From the NCBI GenBank assembly GCA_017456805.1, contig JAFTIQ010000024.1, forward strand, positions 1 through 53,764: a stretch of 53,764 nucleotides of DNA, given 5' to 3'. This document shows, in pieces, positions 24,928 to 33,823 of the stretch (positions are counted from its first letter, which is position 1; every line of letters begins with the position of its first letter). Source of the DNA: Lentisphaeria bacterium (GTDB taxonomy: Bacteria; Verrucomicrobiota; Lentisphaeria; Victivallales; UBA1829). The notes beneath the pieces are model-generated. The model saw only the letters and a list, made by a program, of their open reading frames with translations. It did not search any database and was not told the DNA's origin. Made by a program: the position numbers and the translations under genes.

Positions 24928-26643
24928 ATGCTTTCATCCGAAGTTAAACTTTTCAATGGGCGTCCGACTCTTTTTATAGAGGGAAAAGCTGTTCCGGCAA
25001 TGGGGTATGTTACCTACTTGCCGGAGCGCAATGCTTACAAACAGTTCGGCGATGCAGGTTACAGAATCTTCTCTGTCGTCACGAACTTTGGCGGTCAACC
25101 GATCAACACGCTCACAAACGTGGGTCCGATGGAACCGGGAATTTTCAGAGAAAAAGGAAAAGAGGACTACTCAAATTTTGATGCAGTCATCTGTCAGCTG
25201 ATTTCCGACGTTCCTGATGCTCTGATATTCCCGCGAGTGAATTGTTCCATGCCCCGCTGGTGGGAGGAAGAAAATCCGGATGAATGCAACTTTGAAGGTT
25301 TGAAAGGAAATCCTCCACGCAGTTCCTTTGCCAGCGATGCTTATCGACGGGAAGCGAAACGGATGCTTGGAAAATTCATCGAACATATCAAAAATGCACC
25401 TTATTCTGACCATATTTTCGGGATTCAGATTGCAGGCGGCATGACTGAAGAGTTTTTAAGTTTTGATCGCAAAGGCAATGATGGAAAGCGAGCGAGAGAG
25501 AAGTTCGCGGCGGAATATCCCAACGGTAGCGAAATAGACTATCGTCGTTTTCTAAGCAGAATGACTGCTGAAGCCGTGGAGGATCTGGCAAAATTTACCA
25601 AAGAAAGCACCGGTTTTTCCATGGTTGTCGGAGCCTTTTACGGTTATGTGTTTGAAACAGTTTCGTGGAAAAGCGGACACCACTCTCTGCGAAAACTGAT
25701 TGATTCGCCGTACATTGATTTCTTTGCATCTCCCATAAGCTATGTCAATCGTAAAAATCAGGGGCGATCATGGTTTATTATGACTCCGCAGGCTGGTCAT
25801 TGCGCCCATGGAAAGATCTATCTGGGAGAATGTGATGTCCGCACGTTCCTGACCTTGCCGTTATCTGATTGCCGTCTGGGAATCGACCCCGAAAAAATTT
25901 ACGGCGGCGGCATCTGGGCTGGGCCGGAAGATGAAGAAAAGAGTCGCTGGCACTTGAGAATGAACTTCTTGCGTCAAATCGCCTATGGCTACGGTTCATG
26001 GTGGTTTGACATGTGGGGAAAATGGTTCGATTCTCCGGGCATAATGGCGGATATGAAAGAATTTATACGCCTTGCTGAAATTTTTCTGCATGACCGCAAC
26101 CGGGCATCCATTGCTCAATGTGCGGTTTGGATTGATGAAACAGCTCTGGCAGAGACCAAAGATGAAATGGACTCATTGTGTACCAATCACGGAAGAACAG
26201 CTCTCGAACAAAGCGGCTTGGTGGTTGATTATTATGAGTTGGGCGATTTTGAAAAATATGCACTGAATTACCGTTGCGTATTCTTTATTGCACCAGCCGA
26301 TGGCGGGGATTTGCCGAAAGCAAGAGCGTTCTACGAAAAGCATGGTTTGCCGTTCATGACACTCACCGGAAGAGAGCCTATTGACCCAGCCATCGTGCGT
26401 AACTTCGCTGAAAAAGCCGGTGCGTTCTGTTACTGCCGTGATCATAATGCAGCAATTTATGCTTCGGAAAATCTGATTGGAATTTGTGCTCCGGAAGATG
26501 GAGTTTATACCATTCATCTGCCAAAAGAACGCCGCTGGACACCGCTTTTTGCCGATAGCAAAGAAAGTTTCTGCGGTCAAACCACAACATTGACACTCCG
26601 CATGGGAGAAGTTGTTGGTTTCAGGTTGGAAGAGATCGAATAA
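24928..26643 (+). CDS. GH42-like TIM-barrel glycosidase
   Basis: A 571 aa protein, no signal peptide. It opens with VKLFNGRPTLFIEGKAVP, the typical entry strand of GH2/GH42-type barrels. IFGIQIAGGMTEEF carries the candidate acid/base acid and YLGECDVRTF the late acidic residue. The C-terminal domain after ~390 resembles the GH42 trimerisation (Rossmann-like) domain. The exact family cannot be fixed by eye. Position in the operon suggests beta-galactoside or related cleavage. Confidence 0.65.
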   Translation: MLSSEVKLFNGRPTLFIEGKAVPAMGYVTYLPERNAYKQFGDAGYRIFSVVTNFGGQPINTLTNVGPMEPGIFREKGKEDYSNFDAVICQLISDVPDALIFPRVNCSMPRWWEEENPDECNFEGLKGNPPRSSFASDAYRREAKRMLGKFIEHIKNAPYSDHIFGIQIAGGMTEEFLSFDRKGNDGKRAREKFAAEYPNGSEIDYRRFLSRMTAEAVEDLAKFTKESTGFSMVVGAFYGYVFETVSWKSGHHSLRKLIDSPYIDFFASPISYVNRKNQGRSWFIMTPQAGHCAHGKIYLGECDVRTFLTLPLSDCRLGIDPEKIYGGGIWAGPEDEEKSRWHLRMNFLRQIAYGYGSWWFDMWGKWFDSPGIMADMKEFIRLAEIFLHDRNRASIAQCAVWIDETALAETKDEMDSLCTNHGRTALEQSGLVVDYYELGDFEKYALNYRCVFFIAPADGGDLPKARAFYEKHGLPFMTLTGREPIDPAIVRNFAEKAGAFCYCRDHNAAIYASENLIGICAPEDGVYTIHLPKERRWTPLFADSKESFCGQTTTLTLRMGEVVGFRLEEIE

Positions 26644-26664
26644 TCAGAGAAGAGGAGATCTTAT

Positions 26665-28377
26665 ATGAAAAAAATTGTAATCTTGCTTGCAGCTGTTTGC
26701 AGTCAGTTGATGGCTGAAACTGTTTTTGAGGAAAATTTCAATCAGAAGCCGGAAGGTTGGAAAACTTCGCCCAGTATGCAATGGCTTCCAACAGCAGGCA
26801 AAAACGGCAGCGGAGCTTTCTCTGCGACCCGTGATGATGCAAAAACTCCGATCTCTGCAATCAAACTGATTCCGCTTGAACACAATACAAAATACCGTTT
26901 TACGATCCATTACAGAACGGAAATGAAACCAACGCCAAAATATACTGTTCAAGAAATTTTCGCTTTGAGATTTTTCAAAAACGGTAAACCGGCAGCAGGA
27001 ATTTTCTCACCCCGCAAAGAACCGGGAAGCAAAAAAGATTGGGCAACATTTTCCGTAGATTTTTCCGTTCCTAACGATTGCGATAAAACAGTTCAAATCA
27101 GCTTGCTTCTGCGAACCGGAAGAGTCGGACAGATTTGGTATGATGATATTAAAATTGAAAAACTTGCAACAGTTCAAAAACCGGATACGTTGGGAGAACC
27201 GTACCTTACACATCCGGATGTTGGACGCATTACTGTAAATTTTGTAACAGTCAAACCGATGGCAGCAGCTGTTGATTATCGTCCCGCAGGAACCAAAAAT
27301 TGGAAACGGGTTTATGACTTGCTTGGTGGTCAGGCTCGGAACGATAAAAATGAACACCATATTACTTTGACAGGTCTCGTTCCCAATCAGAAATATGAAT
27401 ATCGCACTGTTCTTCTTCCCATCCCTGAACTGCAAATGGAATTTTACAGTGATGTGAAACATTTTGTAAGTGTCTCTGATAAACCAACAGATTTTTCTGT
27501 TTTCTATACTTCTGATACTCAGACAGCTATGAAAACAAGAATTGATCTTCTTCGCGATTTCAGAAAGAATTGCAAACTGGATCAAGTTCCTTTGATTATC
27601 CACGGCGGTGATATCACAAGCTATTACGATAAATCTTCCCGCGAGATATTTTTGGATACATTTGTTAACGTATTCACCGAAAAAAATTCATTCAGCCCGA
27701 TGTTTGCAGCTGTTCGCGGAAATCATGAATATCGCGGTTTGGAAAGTGGGAATTTCTTCCGGTATTTGAGCGGAGGAACAGATAAAAGCTATTTTGCATT
27801 CACATACGGTCATGTCTATTTTATCGTTCTCGACGTGGGCGAAACTACACCGCGAATTGCTCATTTGCTGCACTACGCCCGGAACTATGAAATTCAAATG
27901 CTTGATGAACAGAGAATTTTCCTGAAGCAGGCAGTCGCAAGCAAAGAGTTCCAGAATGCTGAATTCAGAATCGTGATTGCTCATGCCCCGTACATCAAAG
28001 AAGAAAAAAACATGATGAGATCTATTGACCGAATTGCAAAAGGAATTCTGTTTGATACGGAAAATCCGGCAAAAATTCATCTTTGGCTTGCCGGACATAC
28101 TCATGCTTATTCCCGTCCGACGGCTCTCAACAGCAGTAAACAGAAAGTTTTTGCCAACGCAAAACCGGTTAATTATGGAGCAAATCTTCCGTTCGTTACA
28201 TTGATCAACGATGGCCCCGGATGCGGCGGCCCTGATTTTTCAGCAATCCGACTGGATTTTACAAAAGGAAAAATCACTGTTAAAGCGATGGAACGGGCAG
28301 GAAAAGTATTTGACTCATTTTCCATTTCAGCCGATGGTTCCATTCAGGAAATATCATCAACACTCATTGAAAAATAA
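26665..28377 (+). CDS. Secreted calcineurin-like (purple acid phosphatase-type) phosphoesterase
   Basis: A 570 aa protein with signal peptide (1-17). Residues ~18-170 are the same module type as in the protein at 17148 (FEENFNQKPEGWKT ... GQIWYDDIKIEK). An Fn3-like part follows (HITLTGLVPNQKYEYR). The metallophosphatase has GGD, GNHE, AHAP and GHTH blocks in the right order. Last gene of the operon. Substrate unknown; a phosphorylated or pyruvylated glycan is possible. Confidence 0.82.
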   Translation: MKKIVILLAAVCSQLMAETVFEENFNQKPEGWKTSPSMQWLPTAGKNGSGAFSATRDDAKTPISAIKLIPLEHNTKYRFTIHYRTEMKPTPKYTVQEIFALRFFKNGKPAAGIFSPRKEPGSKKDWATFSVDFSVPNDCDKTVQISLLLRTGRVGQIWYDDIKIEKLATVQKPDTLGEPYLTHPDVGRITVNFVTVKPMAAAVDYRPAGTKNWKRVYDLLGGQARNDKNEHHITLTGLVPNQKYEYRTVLLPIPELQMEFYSDVKHFVSVSDKPTDFSVFYTSDTQTAMKTRIDLLRDFRKNCKLDQVPLIIHGGDITSYYDKSSREIFLDTFVNVFTEKNSFSPMFAAVRGNHEYRGLESGNFFRYLSGGTDKSYFAFTYGHVYFIVLDVGETTPRIAHLLHYARNYEIQMLDEQRIFLKQAVASKEFQNAEFRIVIAHAPYIKEEKNMMRSIDRIAKGILFDTENPAKIHLWLAGHTHAYSRPTALNSSKQKVFANAKPVNYGANLPFVTLINDGPGCGGPDFSAIRLDFTKGKITVKAMERAGKVFDSFSISADGSIQEISSTLIEK

Positions 28378-28552
28378 TGGATTACAGCATGAAAAAACAC
28401 ATTAATTTTTCAGAAAGATTGTTGGTGCGTTAATATGAAAAATATAACATATCAGATGTTTTCGAGTTTACTTTCGGATAAATCTTCCGGAAAGAGAGCT
28501 CTTGGCGCAGTCATGGAAAAAGAAAATCCTACGAAAAGTTATTCCCGCATCA

Positions 28553-28813
28553 TCAGGAAACGTTTGTCCGGCATGTGAGACGATTTTTAGCTTCTCTGGT
28601 TTTTGCAAAAAAATCCGAGGTCAATGGCTCATTCGCCAAAATTCTTTCGGCTTTGTTAAGGAGTAAATGCAGTTTCTGAATTTCCGGATTGACTGCAGAG
28701 TATTTCTGTACGACATCAAAAATATCCAAAGCGTACTGTTTTATGCGTTCGGGGATCAAATGTGGCTGACTTAGATCTATCGGCTTTTTACTGATAATAT
28801 TTTTACGGTTCAT
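28553..28813 (-). CDS. Small hypothetical protein beside int2
   Basis: An 86 aa Lys/Ile-rich helical protein (HLIPERIKQYALDIFDVVQK; EIQKLHLLLNKAERIL). I do not recognise it. The ribosome site is weak. It ends close to the last cargo gene on the other strand, and its upstream region has mirrored TTTTAC/GTAAAA motifs that could be an operator. It could be an element regulator or directionality factor. Confidence 0.5.
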   Translation of the reverse strand: MNRKNIISKKPIDLSQPHLIPERIKQYALDIFDVVQKYSAVNPEIQKLHLLLNKAERILANEPLTSDFFAKTREAKNRLTCRTNVS

Positions 28814-28855
28814 TATATATCTCGCTTAAAACTGCCTATTTTTAGTTATTTTAAT

Positions 28856-28935
28856 AAATTACGGTACAGTATTTTACAGTAAATATATATCAGCAAAACA
28901 ATAAATTCAAGTAAAATACAGTAAAATATAAAATA
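28856..28935. promoter_or_regulatory. Repeated TACAGT/GTAAAATAC motifs upstream of the 86 aa gene
   Basis: GTATTTTAC near 28870 and its complement GTAAAATAC near 28911 (plus ACAGTAAA copies) lie in an AT-rich gap between two minus-strand genes. Candidate operator or integrase arm sites; chance is possible. Confidence 0.35.
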
Positions 28936-28942
28936 AAAATGA

Positions 28943-28978
28943 AAATAAATACCGTATGTCAAATAAGAAATACGGTAT
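28943..28978 (-). terminator. Terminator of int2
   Basis: ATACCGTAT (28949-28957) and ATACGGTAT (28970-28978) with a 12-base loop, then a T-rich stretch on the minus strand, directly after the int2 stop. Confidence 0.6.
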
Positions 28979-28985
28979 ATTGGGA

Positions 28986-30305
28986 TCAGTTTTTGAGGAT
29001 TTTTTCGATCTCCAGCAACTCGGCTGAAGGCTCTTGAATAGAAGCAATGTATTCCAATGCTTTTTTTATTCTTGAAGTGGGAGAGAACTCAACAGATCCG
29101 GAAACGGTATCAATGGCAGCTCGCTGTGCTTCTTCACCCACATGTGTGTAGAAGTCATCAATAATTTCGCTATGAGCTCCCAATATCGACTCTACCACCG
29201 CACGCGGAATTCCTGCTTCTGCAGAAAAACTAGCGAACGAATGGCGTAAACTGTGGAAACCAAGAACCGTTGTTTTCTTTTTTCGACCTTCAACCATAAC
29301 GGATGTTTCTACACCGATCCAACGGATTACGCGCATTACGTCAATGTTTACGAGCCCATCACCGATACACTTACCCTTTTTATCGGTTTTTTTGTATCGC
29401 TCTGCTACATTGGGACTTACATAAGCATTTTCTCTGCGTTCCCAAGCTTCAAGCAGTACCTTATAAAGTAATGGTGCCATGGGAAAAGAGACTTCTTTTC
29501 CTGTTTTAAATTGCTTGACAGAAATTCTCTGATGTTCCATATCAACATTTTGCCATTGAAGCAGAACACAATCTTTAAGCCGTTGAGCTGTAAACATCCC
29601 TATGTAAAAAATGACCTTGATTTCTTCCTTATTAATAATACGATATTTTGGATCATCCAAAACAGCTCTTATTTGTTCTTCCTGTTCTCGTGTAAAGGCA
29701 ATACGTCGTACCGTTGTATCCCGTTCTTCGCGTTCTTTACGAAGTAATACTTTCAGTGCAAAAGGATTATTGTCATCGCGGTATTCCTGCAAAGTTGCAA
29801 AGATTTTCCGAAGGCGAACAATTTTTCGGTTATGAGTCGATACAGAAATTTGGGTTGTTCGCAAGTGATCCGCGAATTTGATAGCATGAGTTTCATTGAT
29901 CTGGGCAAATTGAGAGACCTTATTTCCGAGAAAACGAAGAAATTCAGCCAGGGTTGCTTCATAAGAAAGTTGTTCTCTGATCGTCTCTGGTAATGCACGT
30001 TGAGGGTGATTTGAATATGTTTCCCAAATATAATCCAAAGATAAAGATTTTGTTCTTGCTGCTAATTTGCGGGCAACTTTAACATGTGTTGCAATGACTT
30101 CCAGATTGGTCGCCTGTACGGTTGGCAGCAATTCTTTTGCTTTTCGGATAGCTTCTTCCTGATTTCCAGTTTTCAAACTGATGCACTTTCGTTCACCATT
30201 GACTTGATAACGGAAATAATAATTCCCGCCTTTACTTGTCTGGTAAACAGTACCTTTTTCTAATTTGATGCTGTGGAGATTAGTTTCCATTTTTCGCTTT
30301 CCCAT
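28986..30305 (-). CDS. int: Tyrosine recombinase/integrase int2
   Basis: About 439 aa. Same layout as int1 and obviously homologous through core-binding and catalytic domains (VSTHNRKIVRLRKIF, TAQRLKDCVLLQWQN, VKQFKTGKEV, GFHSLRHSFASF). Catalytic Arg, H-x-x-R, His in LGAHS and Tyr in DFYTHVG are all present. The ATG at 30305 follows GGGTG; a TTG extends the frame slightly. The gene lies ~110 bp from the 3' end of the tRNA-Met gene, its probable target. Confidence 0.92.
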   Translation of the reverse strand: MGKRKMETNLHSIKLEKGTVYQTSKGGNYYFRYQVNGERKCISLKTGNQEEAIRKAKELLPTVQATNLEVIATHVKVARKLAARTKSLSLDYIWETYSNHPQRALPETIREQLSYEATLAEFLRFLGNKVSQFAQINETHAIKFADHLRTTQISVSTHNRKIVRLRKIFATLQEYRDDNNPFALKVLLRKEREERDTTVRRIAFTREQEEQIRAVLDDPKYRIINKEEIKVIFYIGMFTAQRLKDCVLLQWQNVDMEHQRISVKQFKTGKEVSFPMAPLLYKVLLEAWERRENAYVSPNVAERYKKTDKKGKCIGDGLVNIDVMRVIRWIGVETSVMVEGRKKKTTVLGFHSLRHSFASFSAEAGIPRAVVESILGAHSEIIDDFYTHVGEEAQRAAIDTVSGSVEFSPTSRIKKALEYIASIQEPSAELLEIEKILKN

Positions 30306-30415
30306 GTTTACACCCAATAGTCTAACTGATTTGACTTAATATAACCGCGAAATTGGGAATTAAAAGCTGAAATGGTAAAAAGTGGTAATGATTCTTGCTG
30401 TTTCGAGCTTAAAAG

Positions 30416-30431
30416 TGGTGGCGGCTGGGGG
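30416..30431 (-). repeat. att site at tRNA-Met 3' end (16 bp)
   Basis: The same 16 bp as 12091-12106, here forming the end of the T-arm, acceptor strand and CCA of the tRNA. Confidence 0.85.
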
Positions 30432-30491
30432 ACTCGAACCCTCGACCTGTGGATTATGATTCCATCGCTCTACCAACTGAGCTAAGCCGCC
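30416..30491 (-). tRNA. tRNA-Met (CAT), CCA encoded
   Basis: Cloverleaf: 7-bp acceptor (GGCGGCT/AGCCGCC), D-arm GCTC/GAGC, anticodon loop ATCATAA with CAT, T-loop TTCGAGT, encoded CCA. Two stem mismatches are seen (27-43 A-C and 50-64 A-C); the second falls in the 16-bp att core. CAT could also be lysidine-type tRNA-Ile, but the elongator Met form fits better. Confidence 0.92.
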
Positions 30492-30620
30492 TTTCATTAT
30501 TCCATTAATATATCCCATATTCAGGAATTTTCAAGCGCAAAATAAAAAAAAAGAGACTTTTTCTTCATTTTTTATCGTCTTCTTCCAAAAATATTCAGTC
30601 GGATTGAAAAAAAATCATAC

Positions 30621-30648
30621 TTGAATTTTCTGAATTCAGCTGTAATAT
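30621..30648 (+). promoter_or_regulatory. Possible sigma-70 promoter of the TPR gene
   Basis: TTGAAT and TAATAT with a 16-base spacer, 28 bases before the ATG at 30676. Confidence 0.45.
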
Positions 30649-30675
30649 ATCTCATGAATAAAATGTGAGGAGCTC

Positions 30676-31167
30676 ATGGAACAATATTCAGAGCAGTTTA
30701 TACGGAAAATCAGAAAATATTACAGCATTACTGTGCCCGTCATCCTTTGTATTTCTCTCGGGATCACAATCCTGACTATGGTAAATTCTATGCCGGAACG
30801 ACGGTTGATGATGCAATTGCGAAGAGCTAAAAATCTCTCGCAAATCGAAGCAATTCTGCAAAAATCAAACTGCAGACTCTCTGATGACAGAATGGCTGAG
30901 GTTTATTTCAACTGCGCTCTCGGGACGTTTGCACGGAAGGATTATCAGGAAAGTTTCAGACTTTTAAGAAAAGTTTTGAATTCAGAGGCTCATGTCGATT
31001 TCAAGGCAACCGCACAATTTGAACTCGCAAATGCTTATTTCCTCGCCGGACAATTTCAGGAAGGATTGGCGGAACTGGATGCGTTGATAAAAGCTCCGGA
31101 AACTCCTCAGGATATCAGAGAAAAAGCAGTTCTTCTTCAGCAGCGGGTCGGGGCAGGTGCATTATGA
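30676..31167 (+). CDS. Membrane-anchored TPR protein
   Basis: A 163 aa protein with one N-terminal membrane span (about 19-37, ITVPVILCISLGITIL) and two to three TPR-like helical pairs (AEVYFNCALGTFARKDYQES; AQFELANAYFLAGQFQEGL). GAGGAG precedes the ATG. Its stop overlaps the ATG of the transferase-like gene (ATGA), so it probably works with it, perhaps as a scaffold. Confidence 0.8.
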   Translation: MEQYSEQFIRKIRKYYSITVPVILCISLGITILTMVNSMPERRLMMQLRRAKNLSQIEAILQKSNCRLSDDRMAEVYFNCALGTFARKDYQESFRLLRKVLNSEAHVDFKATAQFELANAYFLAGQFQEGLAELDALIKAPETPQDIREKAVLLQQRVGAGAL

Positions 31168-32834
31168 AAAAAACAAAAAAACAGCAGGAATTTCATTTTC
31201 ATTTCACCGATCTCATCCCCCGGGATGTTTGGGATCTTTCCCTGCTGGCTGCTTATTTTTTACTGTTTCCTGTTCTGTTGATCCTGATTGCAAACCAATT
31301 TAATTATTGGGATGGAGTGCTGACTGAACGGGTATTCCTTTATTTTCTGTTTCTGATGATCGGAGCCGTCGGGACGAAGGTTTGCCGGAAGATCCTGATG
31401 ATTACGATGCTGGTTCTCTTTTGGATCTGGGACTGCGCGGATCTCTTTTGTTTTCTGCAGCTGAAAACCCAGATCGAACCTGTGTTTTTGCGTCTGCTGG
31501 AGACGACAAATCCGAATGAATGCGGGGGATTCCTGAAACATACTCTGTTTCGCTGGTCTAATTTGATTCTTCTGTTTTATCCTCTTTGCGGGATCGGGAT
31601 TTGGCTGTTTGCAAAGAAATACCGTTCTTTTCTTCTGCCGGCAGCCGGGCTGCTGCTGATTGGCGGAAGTTTTCTGTTGTTCGATATTGCACCGGCGCAC
31701 AACGGAATAACCAGAAATCTTTATGAACGGATCGATCAGACTTTGGATCAATATGCGGAGGATGAATTGAAAGCAACTTTGCTGGAATTGGCAAATTCAG
31801 ATTTGAATGTCTCTGCTACCGAAAAGGATATGACGATGATCCTTGTGATCGGGGAATCCCATTCCAAGGGGCACAGTTCTCTTTACGGATACACCCGGGA
31901 GACGAATCCTCTGCTGAAAAAACGGGCGGAAAACGGAGAATTGACCGTTTTTACCGATGTGGTTGCGCCGCACTCTTTTACGATGTATTCCGTTCCCAAA
32001 ATGCTGACTTTTGCCGCGCATGATGTGCAGGAATCCTTTTTGGAGGTTCCAAATATTTTTGATCTTGCCAAAAGTGCCGGGTTCAAAACATTCTGGCTCT
32101 GCAATCATCCTGCAATGTCAGACCAGAATATGCCTTATGCCGTCATAACAGAACGGGCGGATGTGATCCATCACAGCAGTACCGGAAATGTTCAGAAGAG
32201 TGATGAGGCCCTTTTTCCTGCCTATCAGAGTGCGTTGGATGATCCTGCCCCGCGGAAGCTGATTGTTCTTCAGCTCATCGGAAGTCATCATGATTATGAG
32301 CAGACCTATCCGGAAACAGCGGCAATTTTTCCCTTGGATTCCGGGGCGGCTCACTTTAATGAGGAACAGAAAAAACACCGGAAAATGGTCAATGCTTATG
32401 ACAATTCCATCCGGTACAATGATTTCATTCTGGATGAGCTGATCCGGAAATTTGCGGGAACAGGCAGGAAAGGTTTTCTGCTTTATCTTCCGGATCACGG
32501 GGAAAATCTTTACGAGCAGCCCGGGATGGTCATGCACATGGAATTTATGCCGACGCTTCAGAGTGTGGAGATCCCCATGTACCTGTATCTCAGCAAGGAT
32601 CATCCGGATAAAACGATTGCTCCGGCTGTCCGGAACCGTCCGTTTGCATCAGAGGATCTGCCTTATCTTCTGCTGCATCTTGGACGGCTTCATTATCCGG
32701 GGGCTGATATGAAGAAAAGTTTGTTCGCTCCCGGATTCCAGCCGAAAAAGCGGATTGTTTCCGGCTGTTCCGTAGATTATGACAAGCTGAAACGGGATGG
32801 TCATGGAAATTTGACCAATGAAACCCTGAAGTAA
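31164..32834 (+). CDS. Phosphoethanolamine-transferase-like (EptA/CptA superfamily) membrane enzyme
   Basis: A 556 aa protein with five membrane spans (about 24-44, 57-70, 76-98, 129-149, 155-173) and a periplasmic alkaline-phosphatase-fold domain. VIGESHSKGHSSLYGYTR (from 228) matches the nucleophile block, with Ser232 where EptA has Thr. LLYLPDHGENLYE and MHMEFMPT supply the metal-binding Asp/His. It likely adds phosphoethanolamine or another phospho-group to lipid A or a surface glycan. Confidence 0.82.
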   Translation: MKKTKKQQEFHFHFTDLIPRDVWDLSLLAAYFLLFPVLLILIANQFNYWDGVLTERVFLYFLFLMIGAVGTKVCRKILMITMLVLFWIWDCADLFCFLQLKTQIEPVFLRLLETTNPNECGGFLKHTLFRWSNLILLFYPLCGIGIWLFAKKYRSFLLPAAGLLLIGGSFLLFDIAPAHNGITRNLYERIDQTLDQYAEDELKATLLELANSDLNVSATEKDMTMILVIGESHSKGHSSLYGYTRETNPLLKKRAENGELTVFTDVVAPHSFTMYSVPKMLTFAAHDVQESFLEVPNIFDLAKSAGFKTFWLCNHPAMSDQNMPYAVITERADVIHHSSTGNVQKSDEALFPAYQSALDDPAPRKLIVLQLIGSHHDYEQTYPETAAIFPLDSGAAHFNEEQKKHRKMVNAYDNSIRYNDFILDELIRKFAGTGRKGFLLYLPDHGENLYEQPGMVMHMEFMPTLQSVEIPMYLYLSKDHPDKTIAPAVRNRPFASEDLPYLLLHLGRLHYPGADMKKSLFAPGFQPKKRIVSGCSVDYDKLKRDGHGNLTNETLK

Positions 32835-32839
32835 AAAGT

Positions 32840-33697
32840 TCAAACCGAACGGAAAATAAGATCCGGTTTTCTATCATCGGGAGCTTTCGCTGCCAGTTCC
32901 GGAGTGGTTATTCCGCTGAGGACCAGACAGGAGAGCAATCCGTTGGCATTTGCTCCGCGGATATCAGAAGCAAGAGAATCTCCGATCATGGCGATCCGTT
33001 TCGGATTTTGAAACTCCTTTTCCGGGAATGTGCTGCGGAGAAACGGGAACGCACACTGATAGATCGGGGCATAAGGTTTCCCAAGATATACCGGCTCGAC
33101 TTCTTTCCCGGCATCCCGGAGGACGGTACAGAGGAACCGGGCTTGTGCACCCGCTCCGATCCCCATGCCGGAATGGAAAAATGAGGGCCAATAGCTGTCG
33201 GGATCTGCAACGATATACGGATATTCCGGGTGTGCCAGCAAGAGGTTGAAGACTGCTTCCATGGAGCTTTGCCATTCATATTTTCCTTCGCCTGCCAGAA
33301 CACCTTTGCATTGATGGATCGCTGCAGGATCAGTTGTGACGTTGATCCCAGCCAGTGCCGGATAATTGCCCAGATTTCCGCATTGGAAAAACAGTTCGCC
33401 GCTGTAATGATTCTGCTCCGCCCAATATTTCAAAGCGTTGCCGGAGGAGAGGATTTTCTGTTCCGGAACTGGAAGTCCCGCCCGCTGAAGGATTTCCGAC
33501 TTCTGACGACAGGAATTACAGCTGTCGTTGGTCAGAAGAACGTAAGGGAAGCGGTCGACTTCAAGCAATTCCAGGAGCTCTTTTGCTCCCGGCAGCGGTT
33601 TCCCTCCGGAAGAAAGGGTTCCATCAACATCAAAAAGAATCGCATCCAGCGTATTTTTATTGGTCAGATAATATTCTGTAAACGGCAGCAGATCCAT
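32840..33697 (-). CDS. NagD-like HAD-IIA phosphatase
   Basis: A 285 aa protein. Motif I is LFDVDGTLSSGG, motif II LLTNDSC, motif III/IV KPYAP and MIGDSLASDIRGANANG. The large C2-type cap between motifs II and III is typical of HAD-IIA. AAAGGA precedes paired ATGs at 33700 and 33697. Substrate unknown; relatives dephosphorylate sugars or nucleotides. Confidence 0.85.
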   Translation of the reverse strand: MDLLPFTEYYLTNKNTLDAILFDVDGTLSSGGKPLPGAKELLELLEVDRFPYVLLTNDSCNSCRQKSEILQRAGLPVPEQKILSSGNALKYWAEQNHYSGELFFQCGNLGNYPALAGINVTTDPAAIHQCKGVLAGEGKYEWQSSMEAVFNLLLAHPEYPYIVADPDSYWPSFFHSGMGIGAGAQARFLCTVLRDAGKEVEPVYLGKPYAPIYQCAFPFLRSTFPEKEFQNPKRIAMIGDSLASDIRGANANGLLSCLVLSGITTPELAAKAPDDRKPDLIFRSV

Positions 33698-33823
33698 CAT
33701 AAATTCCTTTCTGAAACAGTCAGGGAAATATACTCCGGAAAAATGATTTTTCAAATCGTGAAAGAAACAGTTGTAAATTCGTGTTTTTCATGTTATATTA
33801 CCGTTTCAGGAAAAGGTGTGTTT

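Noticed and set aside
28435..28578. 47-codon plus-strand frame after the phosphatase gene
   Set aside because: Poor ribosome site and no recognisable feature; a 14-codon frame in front of it is equally weak.
33230..33823. N-terminal extension of the second transferase
   Set aside because: This part is antisense to the HAD phosphatase gene; the ribosome site and membrane start point to 33824.
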